Shown here piece after piece: positions 23,565-32,435 of a stretch of DNA of 42,728 bases. The notes below the pieces were generated by a model, which saw nothing but the letters and a program-made list of their open reading frames with translations, made no database searches and was not told where the DNA came from. The DNA is from Segatella buccae ATCC 33574 (lineage in GTDB: Bacteria > Bacteroidota > Bacteroidia > Bacteroidales > Bacteroidaceae). Positions within the stretch are counted from its first letter, which is position 1. Each line of letters opens with the position of its first letter. Location of the stretch: NCBI RefSeq assembly GCF_000184945.1, contig NZ_GL586311.1, forward strand, positions 2,952,700 to 2,995,427, in the 5' to 3' direction. Both the position numbers and the translations under genes were made by a program.

Positions 23565-24329
23565 TTATCTCCTCACGTTGATGCCCTCCTTGCGGAGATA
23601 GGCCTTCAGGTCGGGGATGGCGATTTCGCCGAAATGGAACACGCTGGCCGCTAGTGCGGCATCGGCCTTGCCCACGGTGAGGGCGTCGCGGAAGTGCTCC
23701 GGGGCTCCCGCTCCGCCACTGGCGATGACGGGAATGGGCACTTCGTCGGCCAGTCGGGCGAGGGCTTCGTTGGCAAATCCCTGCTTCACGCCGTCGTGGT
23801 CCATACTCGTGAAGAGTATCTCGCCGGCCCCGCGGTCGGCGGCCTCACGGGCCCAGTCGAAGAGTCCCCGTTCCACACGTTCGCGCCCGCCCTTCACGTA
23901 GCAGTGCCACCCGTCCTCGTCGTGGCGGGCGTCGATGGCGCACACGCACACCTGCGAGCCGTAGTGGGAGGCTATCTCGTCGATGAGTGCCGGCCGGCGG
24001 AGTGCCGAACTGTTGACGCTCACCTTGTCGGCCCCGGCATGGAGCAGGCGGTCTACATCGGCCAGTTCGTTGATGCCTCCGCCCACGGTGAAGGGTATGT
24101 TGAGTTCGGCGGCCACACGGCTCACCATGTCGGTGAATGTCTTGCGGCCCTCCACGCTTGCCGTGATGTCGAGAAACACGAGTTCGTCGGCTCCCGCGGC
24201 ACTGTAGGCCTTGCCCAGAGCCACGGGGTCGCCCGCACTCCGCAAGTCCACGAAGTTGGTGCCTTTCACCGTCTCGCCGTTTTTCACGTCGAGGCAGGGG
24301 ATGATGCGTTTGGCCGGTCCTCTGTACAT
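23565..24329 (-). CDS. hisF: Imidazole glycerol phosphate synthase, cyclase subunit
   Basis: 254 residues, (beta/alpha)8 barrel. [16 protein letters not shown] holds the first catalytic Asp (Asp14), and [20 protein letters not shown] the second. FTVGGGINE and [11 protein letters not shown] are the phosphate-binding loops. With HisH it makes IGP and AICAR from PRFAR. The ATG at 24329 starts the conserved [11 protein letters not shown]; a longer frame to 24485 would overlap hisA without homology. It starts 19 bases after the hisA stop. Confidence 0.96.
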   Translation of the reverse strand: MYRGPAKRIIPCLDVKNGETVKGTNFVDLRSAGDPVALGKAYSAAGADELVFLDITASVEGRKTFTDMVSRVAAELNIPFTVGGGINELADVDRLLHAGADKVSVNSSALRRPALIDEIASHYGSQVCVCAIDARHDEDGWHCYVKGGRERVERGLFDWAREAADRGAGEILFTSMDHDGVKQGFANEALARLADEVPIPVIASGGAGAPEHFRDALTVGKADAALAASVFHFGEIAIPDLKAYLRKEGINVRR

Positions 24330-24348
24330 TGTCTTTGCAGTCTTTTGT

Positions 24349-25095
24349 TTATATGGTTGTACTTTCGTGGTGGGGGAGTCCCAGTCGGGCCACGTCGATG
24401 CGTCCTTCGTAGAATGCCTTGCCGAACACCACAGCCGGTATGCCGGCCCTGTCGAGCCGTTCGATGTCGTCGTTGCCCGACACACCGCCGCTGGCGATGA
24501 GGTGCAGTCCCGGGTAGGCAGCCATGATGCTCTGATAGAGTTCTATGGCCGGCCCTTGCAGGGTGCCGTCTTTGCTGATTTCGGTGCAGAGCACGTGTTT
24601 CACGCCCCGCTCCACATATTGGCGGAGGAAAGGCAGCAGGTCTTGTTCCGAGTCTTCCTTCCACCCGTTGATGGAGATTTTGCCGTTTCTCACGTCGGCC
24701 CCGAGGATGAGTCTGTCGGCCCCGTACTTCCCGAGCCAGTCGAGGAAGAGGTCGGGGCGGGTGACGGCCACGCTGCCCACGGTGACCATTGAGGCTCCGT
24801 TGTCGAAGGCCGCGGTGATGTCTTTTTCGCTCTTGATGCCGCCGCCGAAGTCTACGGTGAGCGATGTGGCGGAGGTGATTTCGCGCAGCACACCGACATT
24901 GACGATGTGTTGCGACTTGGCCCCGTCGAGGTCGACGATGTGCAGCCGGCTGAAGCCCAGCCGTTCAAACTCCCGGGCCACCTCTGCCGGCCGACTGCCG
25001 TAGACGGTCTTCTGTCCGTAGTCGCCCTTTGTGAGTCTCACGCATTGGCCCTCTATGATGTCGATGGCGGGGATGAGTTCTATGCGTTGTGTCAT
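24349..25095 (-). CDS. hisA: ProFAR isomerase
   Basis: 248 residues, (beta/alpha)8 barrel paralogous to His[23 protein letters not shown] carries catalytic Asp12; [16 protein letters not shown] and [13 protein letters not shown] hold the second acid and phosphate-binding residues; [13 protein letters not shown] is the C-terminal phosphate loop. It isomerises ProFAR to PRFAR in histidine synthesis. It lies nine bases after hisH and 19 before hisF. Confidence 0.96.
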   Translation of the reverse strand: MTQRIELIPAIDIIEGQCVRLTKGDYGQKTVYGSRPAEVAREFERLGFSRLHIVDLDGAKSQHIVNVGVLREITSATSLTVDFGGGIKSEKDITAAFDNGASMVTVGSVAVTRPDLFLDWLGKYGADRLILGADVRNGKISINGWKEDSEQDLLPFLRQYVERGVKHVLCTEISKDGTLQGPAIELYQSIMAAYPGLHLIASGGVSGNDDIERLDRAGIPAVVFGKAFYEGRIDVARLGLPHHESTTI

Positions 25096-25104
25096 GGCCG
25101 TATG

Positions 25105-25701
25105 TTATTTGTCAATGTCGAGAAAGTTGCGCAAGATGCGCTCGCCCGTCTCTCCGCTCTTTTCGGGGTGGAACTGGCAGGCATAGAAGTTGCCCTTGTG
25201 CAGACAGGCACTGTAGGGCTGTATGTAATGGGCCGTGGCCACGGTGTCTTGGCATAGCGGCACGTAGTAGCTGTGTACGAAGTAGGTGTAGGGATGCGGT
25301 CCGAGACCGTTGAGCAGCGGCCCGCTGAGGTCGGTTATCTCGTTCCACCCCATGAGTGGCACCTTGTCTTCGTGGCGTTCGGGCCGGAAGCGTTTCACCT
25401 CGGCGTCGAACACGCCGATGCAGTCGGTGTCGCCCTCTTCGGAGTGCCGGCACAACAGCTGCTGGCCCACACAGATGCCCAGTACGGGCTGCCGCAGACC
25501 GGCTATCACGCGGTCGAGACCGTGGCTGCGCAGATAGGCCATCGCCTCGCGGGCATTCCCCTGTCCGGGAAACAGCACGCGGTCGGCCGCCGCGAGTTCC
25601 TCAGCCCGGTCGGTGAGGATAGGGGCGACGCCCAACCGCCTGAGTGCGTTGACGACCGAATAGATGTTGCCGGCGTTGTATTTGATGATTGCTACTTTCA
25701 T
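25105..25701 (-). CDS. hisH: Imidazole glycerol phosphate synthase, glutamine amidotransferase subunit
   Basis: 198 residues, class I glutaminase. The triad is Cys77 (GICVGQQLL), His178 and Glu180 (CQFHPEKSG). PGQGNAREAM forms the P-loop-like oxyanion region. It supplies ammonia to HisF. The ATG at 25701 begins MKVAIIKYNAGN, the conserved first strand; a longer reading frame to 25761 overlaps purU and lacks homology. It lies 56 bases downstream of purU. Confidence 0.95.
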   Translation of the reverse strand: MKVAIIKYNAGNIYSVVNALRRLGVAPILTDRAEELAAADRVLFPGQGNAREAMAYLRSHGLDRVIAGLRQPVLGICVGQQLLCRHSEEGDTDCIGVFDAEVKRFRPERHEDKVPLMGWNEITDLSGPLLNGLGPHPYTYFVHSYYVPLCQDTVATAHYIQPYSACLHKGNFYACQFHPEKSGETGERILRNFLDIDK

Positions 25702-25757
25702 GGGAATCTTCTGGCAGTTATGTGCGCGGGACGGCTGCAGGGCCGTTGTCCTCCGCT

Positions 25758-26621
25758 TCAACTGAAGATGATGGTCTTGTTGTGGTAGGTGAGTATCTTG
25801 CGCTGAATGTGTTTGGTCACGGCCCGGCTCAGCACGATTTTCTCCAAGTCCTTGCCTTTGAGCACCAAACTCTCGGGCGTGTCCTTATGCGTGATGCGCG
25901 TCACATCCTGTTCGATGATGGGCCCGGCATCCAGTTCGGCTGTCACGTAGTGGCTCGTGGCCCCGATGATTTTCACGCCGCGCTCCCACGCCTGATGATA
26001 GGGTTTGGCCCCCACGAAGGCGGGGAGGAAGGAGTGGTGGATGTTGATGATGTGGTTGGGATAGGCCTTGATCATGTCGTCGCTGATAATCTGCATGTAG
26101 CGCGCCAGCACGATGAAGGTCACTTTCTCTTTCTTGAGCAGTTCCATCTCCGCCCGTTCCACTTCGGCCTTGTTGGAGTGGTCTTTCTTGATCGACCATA
26201 CATAATAAGGTATGTCAAACTGCTCGGCCACATAGCGCAGGTCTTCGTGGTTGCTCACGATGCAGGGTATCTCCACGTTCCACTCGCCGGCCTTGTAGCG
26301 TGCCAGCAGGTCGTAGAGGCAATGGCTCATCTTGCTCACAAAGATGGCCATGCGCGGCTTCACGTCGTTGAAGTAGAGGTTGAACTCCATCTTGTATCTT
26401 TGTGCGTAGAGCGTGTCGATGTATTCCCGGATCTTCTCGCGGGGGATGGTGAATTTCTCCAAGGCCCATTCTATGCGCATGAAGAAGATGCCGTCTTCCC
26501 GGTCCACATACTGGTCAAGGTAGACGATGTTACCCTGATTGTCTGTGATGAATTTCGTCATCTCGGAGATAATCCCCTGCTCGTCCGGACAGTGGAGCAG
26601 CAATATTGCGGTTGGTTTCAT
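25758..26621 (-). CDS. purU: Formyltetrahydrofolate deformylase
   Basis: 287 residues. An N-terminal ACT domain (about 1-80, starting AILLLHCPDEQGIISEMTKFI) precedes a formyltransferase-like domain with INIHHSFLPAFVGAKPYHQA (about 190-209) and GATSHYVTAELDAGPIIEQDV, which carry the catalytic His and Asp. It hydrolyses 10-formyl-THF to formate and THF, balancing the one-carbon pool and supplying formate for PurT-type purine synthesis. It heads the run that continues into the his genes, linking purine and histidine metabolism (HisF releases AICAR). A -7 box is at 26705-26712. Confidence 0.95.
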   Translation of the reverse strand: MKPTAILLLHCPDEQGIISEMTKFITDNQGNIVYLDQYVDREDGIFFMRIEWALEKFTIPREKIREYIDTLYAQRYKMEFNLYFNDVKPRMAIFVSKMSHCLYDLLARYKAGEWNVEIPCIVSNHEDLRYVAEQFDIPYYVWSIKKDHSNKAEVERAEMELLKKEKVTFIVLARYMQIISDDMIKAYPNHIINIHHSFLPAFVGAKPYHQAWERGVKIIGATSHYVTAELDAGPIIEQDVTRITHKDTPESLVLKGKDLEKIVLSRAVTKHIQRKILTYHNKTIIFS

Positions 26622-26704
26622 TCTTTGTCGTTCAATCTGTTACTTATTCTCGGCCTTCCCTTTCTTTTTGCCATGTTTATGGGTTGCAGGCCGATACGAT
26701 TTTG

Positions 26705-26712
26705 CAAAGATA
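26705..26712 (-). promoter_or_regulatory. Probable purU promoter -7 box
   Basis: TATCTTTG on the minus strand; the -33 region is T-rich but has no exact TTTG at the right distance. The leader would be about 80 bases. Confidence 0.55.
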
Positions 26713-26892
26713 AGACATTTCTTCCAATTTAAAGAAATAATAACAGAATTTGTTACGATTGGTAACGGAAAAAGGACAATCGTGGAATCAACCGGCAAGA
26801 GTCAGCGGCTTGTATTCCCTTTGCCAAGAGTCAGAAAAGTCAAAAAAGTAGGGGGATGTGCTTTGCACGCAACCGATGGGGCAGTGCCCCGG

Positions 26893-27426
26893 TTATTCGT
26901 CTTCGCTGTCGGGGGTGCGCAAGATGATGGAGGTGGCACCGAGGGTGAAGAGCGTTCCGTCTTCGATGACGCGCCGCTCGCGGTCGCCCAATATCACGTT
27001 GTCCACGAATGTGCCGGTGTAGCTGGGGCCGTCGCGCAGGATGTATTTGAGCCGGCCGTGCTTGTCGCGGCTGACGTTGATCACGCAGTGGGTCATGTCG
27101 ATGCTCGGGTCGACGGTCTCGATGGGGCAGTTGATTTTGCTGCCCTTCATGTATCGGCCTATCACATTGTCGCCCATTTGCAGGGGAATGACCTGCTTGT
27201 AGTGAAACACGTTTTCGATGACCACGATGGAGCCGCAGCCCTTCTCGTTGGCGTTTTCGTCGAAAGTCTCCTCCTTGCGGGTGGCGCGGAGCTTGGACAC
27301 GCCCATGCGTATGCCGAACTGCTTGCCGCACTCCGGACATTCGAAGACCAGTGACTGGCCGGCTTCGTATTTGGTTTCGTCAAACGTGATGAAATTATCG
27401 CATTTCGGGCAGCGGACGCGCTTCAT
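26893..27426 (-). CDS. Zinc-ribbon and FHA domain protein
   Basis: 177 residues. The N-terminus is a zinc ribbon (Cys6, Cys9, Cys30, Cys33 in CPKCD and CPECG). From about 75 there is an FHA domain: GDNVIGRYMKGSKINCPI, DPSIDMTHCVINV, LRDGPSYTGTFVDN. FHA domains bind phosphothreonine, so it may act in Ser/Thr kinase signalling, but no kinase is adjacent. It follows the HU-CCDC81/SPOR gene by 73 bases; that gap holds degenerate GAGTTA repeats. Domain calls are secure; the function is unknown. Confidence 0.85.
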   Translation of the reverse strand: MKRVRCPKCDNFITFDETKYEAGQSLVFECPECGKQFGIRMGVSKLRATRKEETFDENANEKGCGSIVVIENVFHYKQVIPLQMGDNVIGRYMKGSKINCPIETVDPSIDMTHCVINVSRDKHGRLKYILRDGPSYTGTFVDNVILGDRERRVIEDGTLFTLGATSIILRTPDSEDE

Positions 27427-27499
27427 GTCGGGGGAGTTAAGAGTTATGGGTTAGGAATGAGGAGTTAGGAGTTGTGGGGGGGACTGCCGCCGGGCTTTT

Positions 27500-28558
27500 T
27501 TAGCGGCTGCCCTTTACGTGCAGCACCCAGCTTTCGGCAAATTCCGGTTTACGGCTGAGGATGTTGAGTGCGTTGTAGGCCTTGCTCTCGGTGGGGTAGG
27601 TGCCGTAAATCACCTTCACGCTGCCCTTGCCGTCGAGCACGCGGGCCGGTGTGTGACCGGCACGGTGCAGTCGCTCAACGTATGCGCGGGCATTGGTGCG
27701 GGTGACATGGCTGGCCAGTACAATGCTGTAATATGTCTCCGGCACTTCTGCTTTTTCCTGAGCCATGTCGTTCTTGGCGGCGTGTCCGGTCTCCTTGTCG
27801 GTTTTGGGTTGTGCCACGAGCTTGGTGGGTGCCTTGGTGGTGAGGTCTTTCGGCATGATGCGGTAGAGCAGACCGGTGTCTATCTTGCCGCGCACCAGCC
27901 GGGTGCCGGCTTCAGGTGTGCCGAGCGGAGTGGAGAACAGGAAGAATACCACCACGGCGATGCAGGCAGCCGCCATGTTGCGCAGCAGACTCACGCGTAT
28001 GCTGATGGTCTTGTCCTCGCTGTCATCGTTTCTGTCAAACACGCTGTTGGCCGTCGCTGTTTTTGGCCCTTCGGCCGTTGTGGCGTTGATGTCGATGACA
28101 GTCGGTGCTGCGGTCTCTTCCTCCTTTAGGGCCTCTTGCTCGATGGGTTTCATCTCAAAACTGCCGAAGCCATACAGCTGCGGCGTGAGGATGCCCGCTT
28201 CGCAGGGCTCAAAGGTGTAGGTGCCCTCCCCGTTGTTGTAGAGCGTGCCGATGTCGGCCAACTCATAGCTGCCTTCGTTTTCGAGGTGCTGCTTCAGTTC
28301 GGCCACTTCGTCGTCGATGCGCGCCAATGCGTCGGGATAGCTGATGTCGTAGGCGTCTACATACGACAGGGCAAGCAGAGAGTCGTTGAGCCGAAGCTTG
28401 GGGTTGAAGCCCAGCGTGCGCAGAGGCGGGAGAAAGGTGTAGTCTCTCTCGTCGTAGCGTGCGTCGACGTGATGGGCCATAAACCCTCCCAGATTGGGGA
28501 CTATCACGCAGTCGTTGCTCAACAATAGAATTTCGATATGTCTTTCCAGTTCAATCAC
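27500..28558 (-). CDS. HU-CCDC81 and SPOR domain membrane protein
   Basis: 352 residues from a GTG start. The N-terminal part (IELERHIEILLLSNDCVIVPNLGGF) is the HU-CCDC81 domain typical of Bacteroidetes. One membrane segment (about 194-209, NMAAACIAVVVFFLF) follows an acidic linker. The C-terminus (about 275-350, YYSIVLASHVTRTNARAYVERL) is a SPOR domain, which binds denuded peptidoglycan at division sites. It probably links nucleoid or cytoplasm to septal wall. The GTG at 28558 is chosen because the promoter -7 box (28564-28571) lies inside the longer ATG reading frame (to 28603), so that ATG would not be transcribed. Confidence 0.85.
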   Translation of the reverse strand: MIELERHIEILLLSNDCVIVPNLGGFMAHHVDARYDERDYTFLPPLRTLGFNPKLRLNDSLLALSYVDAYDISYPDALARIDDEVAELKQHLENEGSYELADIGTLYNNGEGTYTFEPCEAGILTPQLYGFGSFEMKPIEQEALKEEETAAPTVIDINATTAEGPKTATANSVFDRNDDSEDKTISIRVSLLRNMAAACIAVVVFFLFSTPLGTPEAGTRLVRGKIDTGLLYRIMPKDLTTKAPTKLVAQPKTDKETGHAAKNDMAQEKAEVPETYYSIVLASHVTRTNARAYVERLHRAGHTPARVLDGKGSVKVIYGTYPTESKAYNALNILSRKPEFAESWVLHVKGSR

Positions 28559-28563
28559 GTGTG

Positions 28564-28594
28564 CAAAGTTATCAATATTTTTTGGATTCGCAAA
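28564..28594 (-). promoter_or_regulatory. Promoter of the HU-CCDC81/SPOR gene, predicted leaderless
   Basis: TTTG (28591-28594), 19-base spacer, TAACTTTG (28564-28571). Five bases (CACAC) separate the box from the GTG start, so the transcript should begin at or next to the start codon. Confidence 0.8.
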
Positions 28595-28640
28595 GTTTAT
28601 CAAATGAAAATTTCGCGCTTAACCAAACATCAATAAGACC

Positions 28641-28690
28641 CTAAGAGACCCCTACCCCCTAAAGGGGGCTTTGCACTCCTGCGAAAAGAG
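28641..28690 (-). repeat. Dispersed CCCCCTTTAGGGGG repeat, copy 2
   Basis: Inverted relative to the copy at 14-60: CCCCCTAAAGGGGG followed by CTTTGCA and GCGAAAAG. It lies in the 505-base gap between the divergent HU-CCDC81/SPOR and lutA genes. Confidence 0.7.
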
Positions 28691-28703
28691 GGATATGGAA
28701 AAA

Positions 28704-28765
28704 TTCGTTTGATTCGCATCATTCGCCGACATGATTTTTTTCGGCGAATGATGCGGGTGGGGCGA
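28704..28765. repeat. Single ATTCG-type inverted-repeat unit
   Basis: Nine-base steps containing ATTCG (ATTCGTTTG, ATTCGCATC, ATTCGCCGA) face GGCGAATGATGCGG on the other side of a T-rich core. It is related to the array at 33489-33790. Confidence 0.7.
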
Positions 28766-28806
28766 ATGGGGCGGAAAGGAAAAGAATGAGCCTTCCCTCG
28801 TGTCTT

Positions 28807-28822
28807 CCTTATTATAATAAGG
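28807..28822. promoter_or_regulatory. 16-bp perfect palindrome upstream of lutA
   Basis: CCTTATTATAATAAGG, without a spacer, about 135 bases before the lutA -7 box. It could be a regulator site; no regulator gene is adjacent. Confidence 0.4.
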
Positions 28823-28955
28823 TAGGCCGGTGGTCATTCTCCCCGGCATTTGGAGCTTGGCAGGAAAAAGCGCGGAGGAGGTTTCGATTTGTGTTAAACA
28901 AATACAAAACTTAAACTTTTTTTAAGCTTTGCAGTCGCAGTTTACGGGAAATTGT

Positions 28956-29031
28956 TATATTTGCAAATAAGACAGGCGGCAGCCTCCCATAGAGGCGGCG
29001 TGCGTGTTGCGGCGTTGCCGCCCTGTCGTGC
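28956..29031 (+). promoter_or_regulatory. lutA promoter box and structured leader
   Basis: TATATTTG at 28956-28963 is a good -7 box; no exact -33 box is at the usual distance. The leader then folds well: GACAGGCGGCA (28971-28981) pairs with TGCCGCCCTGTC (29016-29027) with one bulge, enclosing the hairpin GCCTC...GAGGC (28982-28996) and a second GC-rich arm, a three-way junction shape. Confidence 0.55.
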
Positions 29032-29063
29032 GAACCAAAGATTTATAGCTGACAAGACAAACC

Positions 29064-29804
29064 ATGATGAAAATCGGTCTATTCGTCCCCTGCTATGTAG
29101 ACGCATTGTATCCTGAAGCCGGCGTGGCTACATACAAACTGCTCAAGCATTACGGACTCGACGTGGCCTATCCCGAGCGGCAGACGTGCTGCGGGCAGCC
29201 CATGGCCAATGCGGGCTTCGAGCGTATGTCCAAGAATCTGGCCAAGAATTTTGAAGACCTGTTCGAGGACTTCGACTATGTGGTGGCCCCCTCCGCCTCG
29301 TGTGCGGCCTACGTGAGAGTCTACTATCCCCATGTGTTGGAAGGCGAGCACGAGTGCGTCACCTCCAAGAAGATTATGGATATCGTAGAGTTTCTGCACG
29401 ATGTGCTGCGGGTGGACAGCGTGCCGGGACGGTTCCCCCACGTGGTGAGCGTACACAACAGTTGCCACGGCGTGCGCGAGTTGGGCCTCTCCTCGCCCTC
29501 GGAGCAGAACATTCCCCCGTTCAACAAAATCATCGACCTGCTGCAGCTCGTGGAAGGCATCACGGTGAAAGAACCCGAGCGCAAAGACGAGTGCTGCGGC
29601 TTCGGCGGCATGTTCTCCGTGGAGGAGCCGGCAGTCTCCATCCGCATGGGGGAGGATAAGATCAAGCGGCACATTGCCACCGGTGCCGAATATGTCACAG
29701 GCCCGGACTCCTCCTGCCTGATGCACATGGCGGGCATCGCCAAGCGGGAGAAACTGCCCGTGAGCTTCATCCACGTGGCCCAGATATTGGCCGCGGGACT
29801 TTAA
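29064..29804 (+). CDS. lutA: L-lactate oxidation iron-sulfur protein LutA
   Basis: 246 residues with two CCG-type motifs, TCCGQPMANAG (Cys42, Cys43) and ECCGFGGMFS (Cys177, Cys178), as in the CCG domain shared with heterodisulfide reductase and GlcF. LutA works with LutB and LutC to oxidise L-lactate to pyruvate at the membrane. The next two genes are lutB and lutC, the standard order. Start: the second codon is also ATG, so 29064 or 29067 are both possible. The upstream leader is strongly structured. Confidence 0.93.
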   Translation: MMKIGLFVPCYVDALYPEAGVATYKLLKHYGLDVAYPERQTCCGQPMANAGFERMSKNLAKNFEDLFEDFDYVVAPSASCAAYVRVYYPHVLEGEHECVTSKKIMDIVEFLHDVLRVDSVPGRFPHVVSVHNSCHGVRELGLSSPSEQNIPPFNKIIDLLQLVEGITVKEPERKDECCGFGGMFSVEEPAVSIRMGEDKIKRHIATGAEYVTGPDSSCLMHMAGIAKREKLPVSFIHVAQILAAGL

Positions 29805-29900
29805 ACCGCCGCTCACCGGCAGGCTCCGGCCACAGCCCGGGACTGCCTTCTTCTCCATCCCCTCCATTCCCACTAACCTCTTAAACCCCTCATCTGAAAG

Positions 29901-31301
29901 ATGTCTACACTGCATAGCAAGGCGGCCGCCAAATTTAACCAAGACCGCGAGAAAACCACCTGGCACGACCAGACCTTCTGGTCGGTGCGCGCCAAGCGCG
30001 ACATCATGGCCCGGCAACTGCCCGAATGGGAGTCGCTGCGCGAACATGCCAGCGCCATCAAGAAACACACCATCACCCACTTGGCCGACTATCTGGAGCA
30101 GTTTTCGGCCCGTCTTGAGAGCCGCGGAGTCATTGTCCACTGGGCCCGCGATGCCGCCGAGTTCAACGAGACCGTCTACGGCATCCTTGAAAGCCACGGG
30201 GTGAAGAAGATGGTGAAGTCGAAGTCGATGCTCACAGAGGAGTGCGAGATGAATCCCTACCTCGAAGCCCGCGGCATCGATGTGGTGGAGACCGACCTCG
30301 GCGAGCGCATCATCCAGTTGCTCGGCCAGCGGCCCAGCCACATCGTGATGCCCGCCATCCACCTCAAGCGCGAGGAGGTGGGGCGCATGTTTGAGGAGAA
30401 GGGCATCTCCACGGAGCCCGGCAACTACGACCCCACCTATCTCACGCGCTGCGCCCGCCACCATCTGCGCGACCAGTTCATGCAGGCCGGGGCCGGCATG
30501 ACGGGCTGCAACTTCGGCGTGGCCGCCACGGGCGACTGTGTGGTGTGTACCAACGAGGGCAATGCCGACATGACCACCTCGATGCCCAAGCTGCACATCG
30601 TGGCGATGGGCATCGAGAAGATGGTGCCCGACTATGCGAGTCTGGCCGTATTCCAACGCCTGCTCTGCCGTTGCGGAACGGGCCAGCCCACCACCACCTA
30701 CACCTCCCACTTCCGGCAGGCCCGTCCGGGAGCCGAGATGCACGTGGTGCTGGTGGACAACGGCCGCAGCAACATGCTCGCCGACGAGAACCACTGGCAG
30801 ACACTGAAGTGCATCCGTTGCGGTTCGTGCATGAACACCTGTCCCGTCTACCGCCGCTCGGGAGGCTACAGCTACACCTATTTCATACCCGGCCCCATCG
30901 GCGTGAACCTCGGCATGTTGAAAGACCCCTACCGCTACAGCGACAACGTGAGTGCCTGTTCGCTCTGCCTCTCGTGCGACAAGGTGTGCCCCTCGATGGT
31001 GGATCCCGGCAGTCAGATATACCTCTGGCGGCAGAGTCTCGAACCGCTGGGCAAGGCCGACCCCGTGAAGAAGGCCATGTCTACGGGCATGGAGGTGCTC
31101 TTCAATCATCCCGGTCTCTACACCTCGGCCCTGCGTCTGGCCCCGCTGGCCAACGTCGTGCCCGAGAGCCTGACCCACTTCAGCCGGCTCAACCCGTGGG
31201 GCATCGGCCATGCCAAGCCCGAGTTTGCCCGGAAGTCGTTCCACGAACTATGGAAAGAGGGCAAGGTGGGGCAGGGGCCCGTTGACAGCGACAGGGAATG
31301 A
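29901..31301 (+). CDS. lutB: L-lactate oxidation iron-sulfur protein LutB
   Basis: 466 residues. An N-terminal LUD domain (about 60-290, including GMTGCNFGVAATGDCVVCTNEGN) is followed by a ferredoxin-like part with two 4Fe-4S sets: Cys304, 307, 310, 314 (CIRCGSCMNTCP) and Cys353, 356, 359, 363 (CSLCLSCDKVCP). It passes electrons within the LutABC complex. It starts 96 bases after lutA. The C-terminal DUF3390-like segment ends in PEFARKSFHELWKE. Nothing is missing. Confidence 0.94.
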   Translation: MSTLHSKAAAKFNQDREKTTWHDQTFWSVRAKRDIMARQLPEWESLREHASAIKKHTITHLADYLEQFSARLESRGVIVHWARDAAEFNETVYGILESHGVKKMVKSKSMLTEECEMNPYLEARGIDVVETDLGERIIQLLGQRPSHIVMPAIHLKREEVGRMFEEKGISTEPGNYDPTYLTRCARHHLRDQFMQAGAGMTGCNFGVAATGDCVVCTNEGNADMTTSMPKLHIVAMGIEKMVPDYASLAVFQRLLCRCGTGQPTTTYTSHFRQARPGAEMHVVLVDNGRSNMLADENHWQTLKCIRCGSCMNTCPVYRRSGGYSYTYFIPGPIGVNLGMLKDPYRYSDNVSACSLCLSCDKVCPSMVDPGSQIYLWRQSLEPLGKADPVKKAMSTGMEVLFNHPGLYTSALRLAPLANVVPESLTHFSRLNPWGIGHAKPEFARKSFHELWKEGKVGQGPVDSDRE

Positions 31302-31318
31302 TGTGCCAACTCCCCTAA

Positions 31319-31513
31319 ACAAAGGCCGGCCAAGCAACAAAGCTATTGTCTTAACTCCTTAGACAACGGTCGGTCAAGCAACAAAGCTATTGTCTTAACT
31401 CCTTAGACAACGGTCGGTCAAGCAACAAAGCTATTGTCTTAACTCCCTTTAACTCCCTTTAACTCCTTAACTCCCTTTAACTCCTAAATAAATCTCCCTT
31501 TAACTCCTTTCTG
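31319..31513. repeat. GGAGTTAA-type element C with 44-base tandem repeat
   Basis: Three 44-base units (31319-31362, 31363-31406, 31407-about 31450) each contain AGCAACAAAGCTATTGTC and TTAACTCC, followed by further TTAACTCCCTTTAACTCC steps to about 31513. Each unit has inward GACAA/TTGTC ends, as in elements A, B and D. It occupies the 221-base gap between lutB and lutC. Confidence 0.85.
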
Positions 31514-31522
31514 AAAAGCAAC

Positions 31523-32101
31523 ATGAAAAAAGAAGACCTGTTTGCCACGCTGCGCGCCAACACCTACATGCAATACGACATGCCCGAGATGGCCATCGAC
31601 GGCATCACCTATCCCGACCGCCTGCGGCAGTTTGTCGAGATGACCGAGTCGGTGGGCGGCCACGTGCTGGAACTCGGCGAGGGCGAAGACCTCAACGACG
31701 CCGTGCGCCGGGCCTATCCCGATGCCCGGGTGTTTGCCTCCCATCTGCCCGAAATCACCATTGCCGGGAAAAATCCCGACACCGTGGCCGAGGCGGCCGA
31801 CCTCAACGGCACCGATGTGGGCATCGTGAGGGGCGAGCTGGGCGTGGCCGAAAACGGCTGTGTGTGGGTGCCCCAGACGATGAAGGAGAAGGCCGTGTGT
31901 TTCATCTCCGAATATCTGGTGATTGTGCTCAAGAAGACCGCCATCGTCGACAACATGCACGAGGCCTACGCCCGCATCGACATGGATCCGCGCTACAACT
32001 TCGGCACCTTCATCAGCGGCCCCTCCAAGACAGCCGACATCGAGCAGTCGCTCGTGATGGGGGCGCAGGCGGCCCGCGGCGTCACGGTGATACTCGTGTA
32101 G
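31523..32101 (+). CDS. lutC: L-lactate oxidation protein LutC (LUD domain)
   Basis: 192 residues, LUD domain (DUF162). Typical parts are GTDVGIVRGELGVAENGCVWV, a long strand region EKAVCFISEYLVIVL and the C-terminal FISGPSKTADIEQSLVMGAQ, shared by LutC/YkgG proteins. It completes the lactate utilisation complex. The gene is separated from lutB by a repeat element rather than being tightly joined, so its expression may differ. A terminator follows at 32281-32324. Confidence 0.93.
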   Translation: MKKEDLFATLRANTYMQYDMPEMAIDGITYPDRLRQFVEMTESVGGHVLELGEGEDLNDAVRRAYPDARVFASHLPEITIAGKNPDTVAEAADLNGTDVGIVRGELGVAENGCVWVPQTMKEKAVCFISEYLVIVLKKTAIVDNMHEAYARIDMDPRYNFGTFISGPSKTADIEQSLVMGAQAARGVTVILV

Positions 32102-32134
32102 GGGAGTGAGGAGTTAAGAACCTTCGCGCCTACA

Positions 32135-32164
32135 GTAGGGGCAGCGCTTTGTGCCTGCCCGCAC
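32135..32164 (-). repeat. 30-base palindromic repeat, copy 3 (inverted)
   Basis: GTAGGGGCAGCGCTTTGTGC and ten further bases; as reverse complement it matches the copy at 39371-39400 at 28 of 30 positions. Confidence 0.75.
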
Positions 32165-32280
32165 GCCCGGCAGGGCGTATCAATCCCTGCGATAACCGCC
32201 CGTCAGCCCCCCGCACCGCCCGGTCCGATAGGATAATGCCCGTCCGGGCGGCTTCTTCAACCATTTCCCCTTTATCTTTC

Positions 32281-32324
32281 GCCATTGCCCGATGCCACAC
32301 CGGCATCGGGCAATGGCGTTTTTT
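32281..32324 (+). terminator. Intrinsic terminator after lutC
   Basis: A perfect 16-bp stem (GCCATTGCCCGATGCC and complement) with a five-base loop is followed by six T (32319-32324). Confidence 0.9.
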
Positions 32325-32435
32325 GTCGTCTCCCTGCAGCGGATGCAATACCCGTCCGCGGCTTTCGCGCTAACATTATTTAACTGATTTTTCTCTCCTT
32401 GTGAACATATATTGCACGCTTGCGTGCTAATTTTG

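Noticed and set aside
28558..28603. ATG at 28603 as start of the HU-CCDC81/SPOR gene
   Set aside because: The consensus promoter lies inside this extension, and the conserved domain begins at the GTG at 28558.
3525..31244. Very long open frames opposite real genes (3525-5666 plus, 11088-12767 plus, 18030-20174 plus, 29079-31244 minus)
   Set aside because: They mirror topB, degP, GT2/lysA and lutAB in the antisense frame. They have skewed composition (His, Val, Gly, Glu rich), no family motifs, and arise from GC-rich codon usage.
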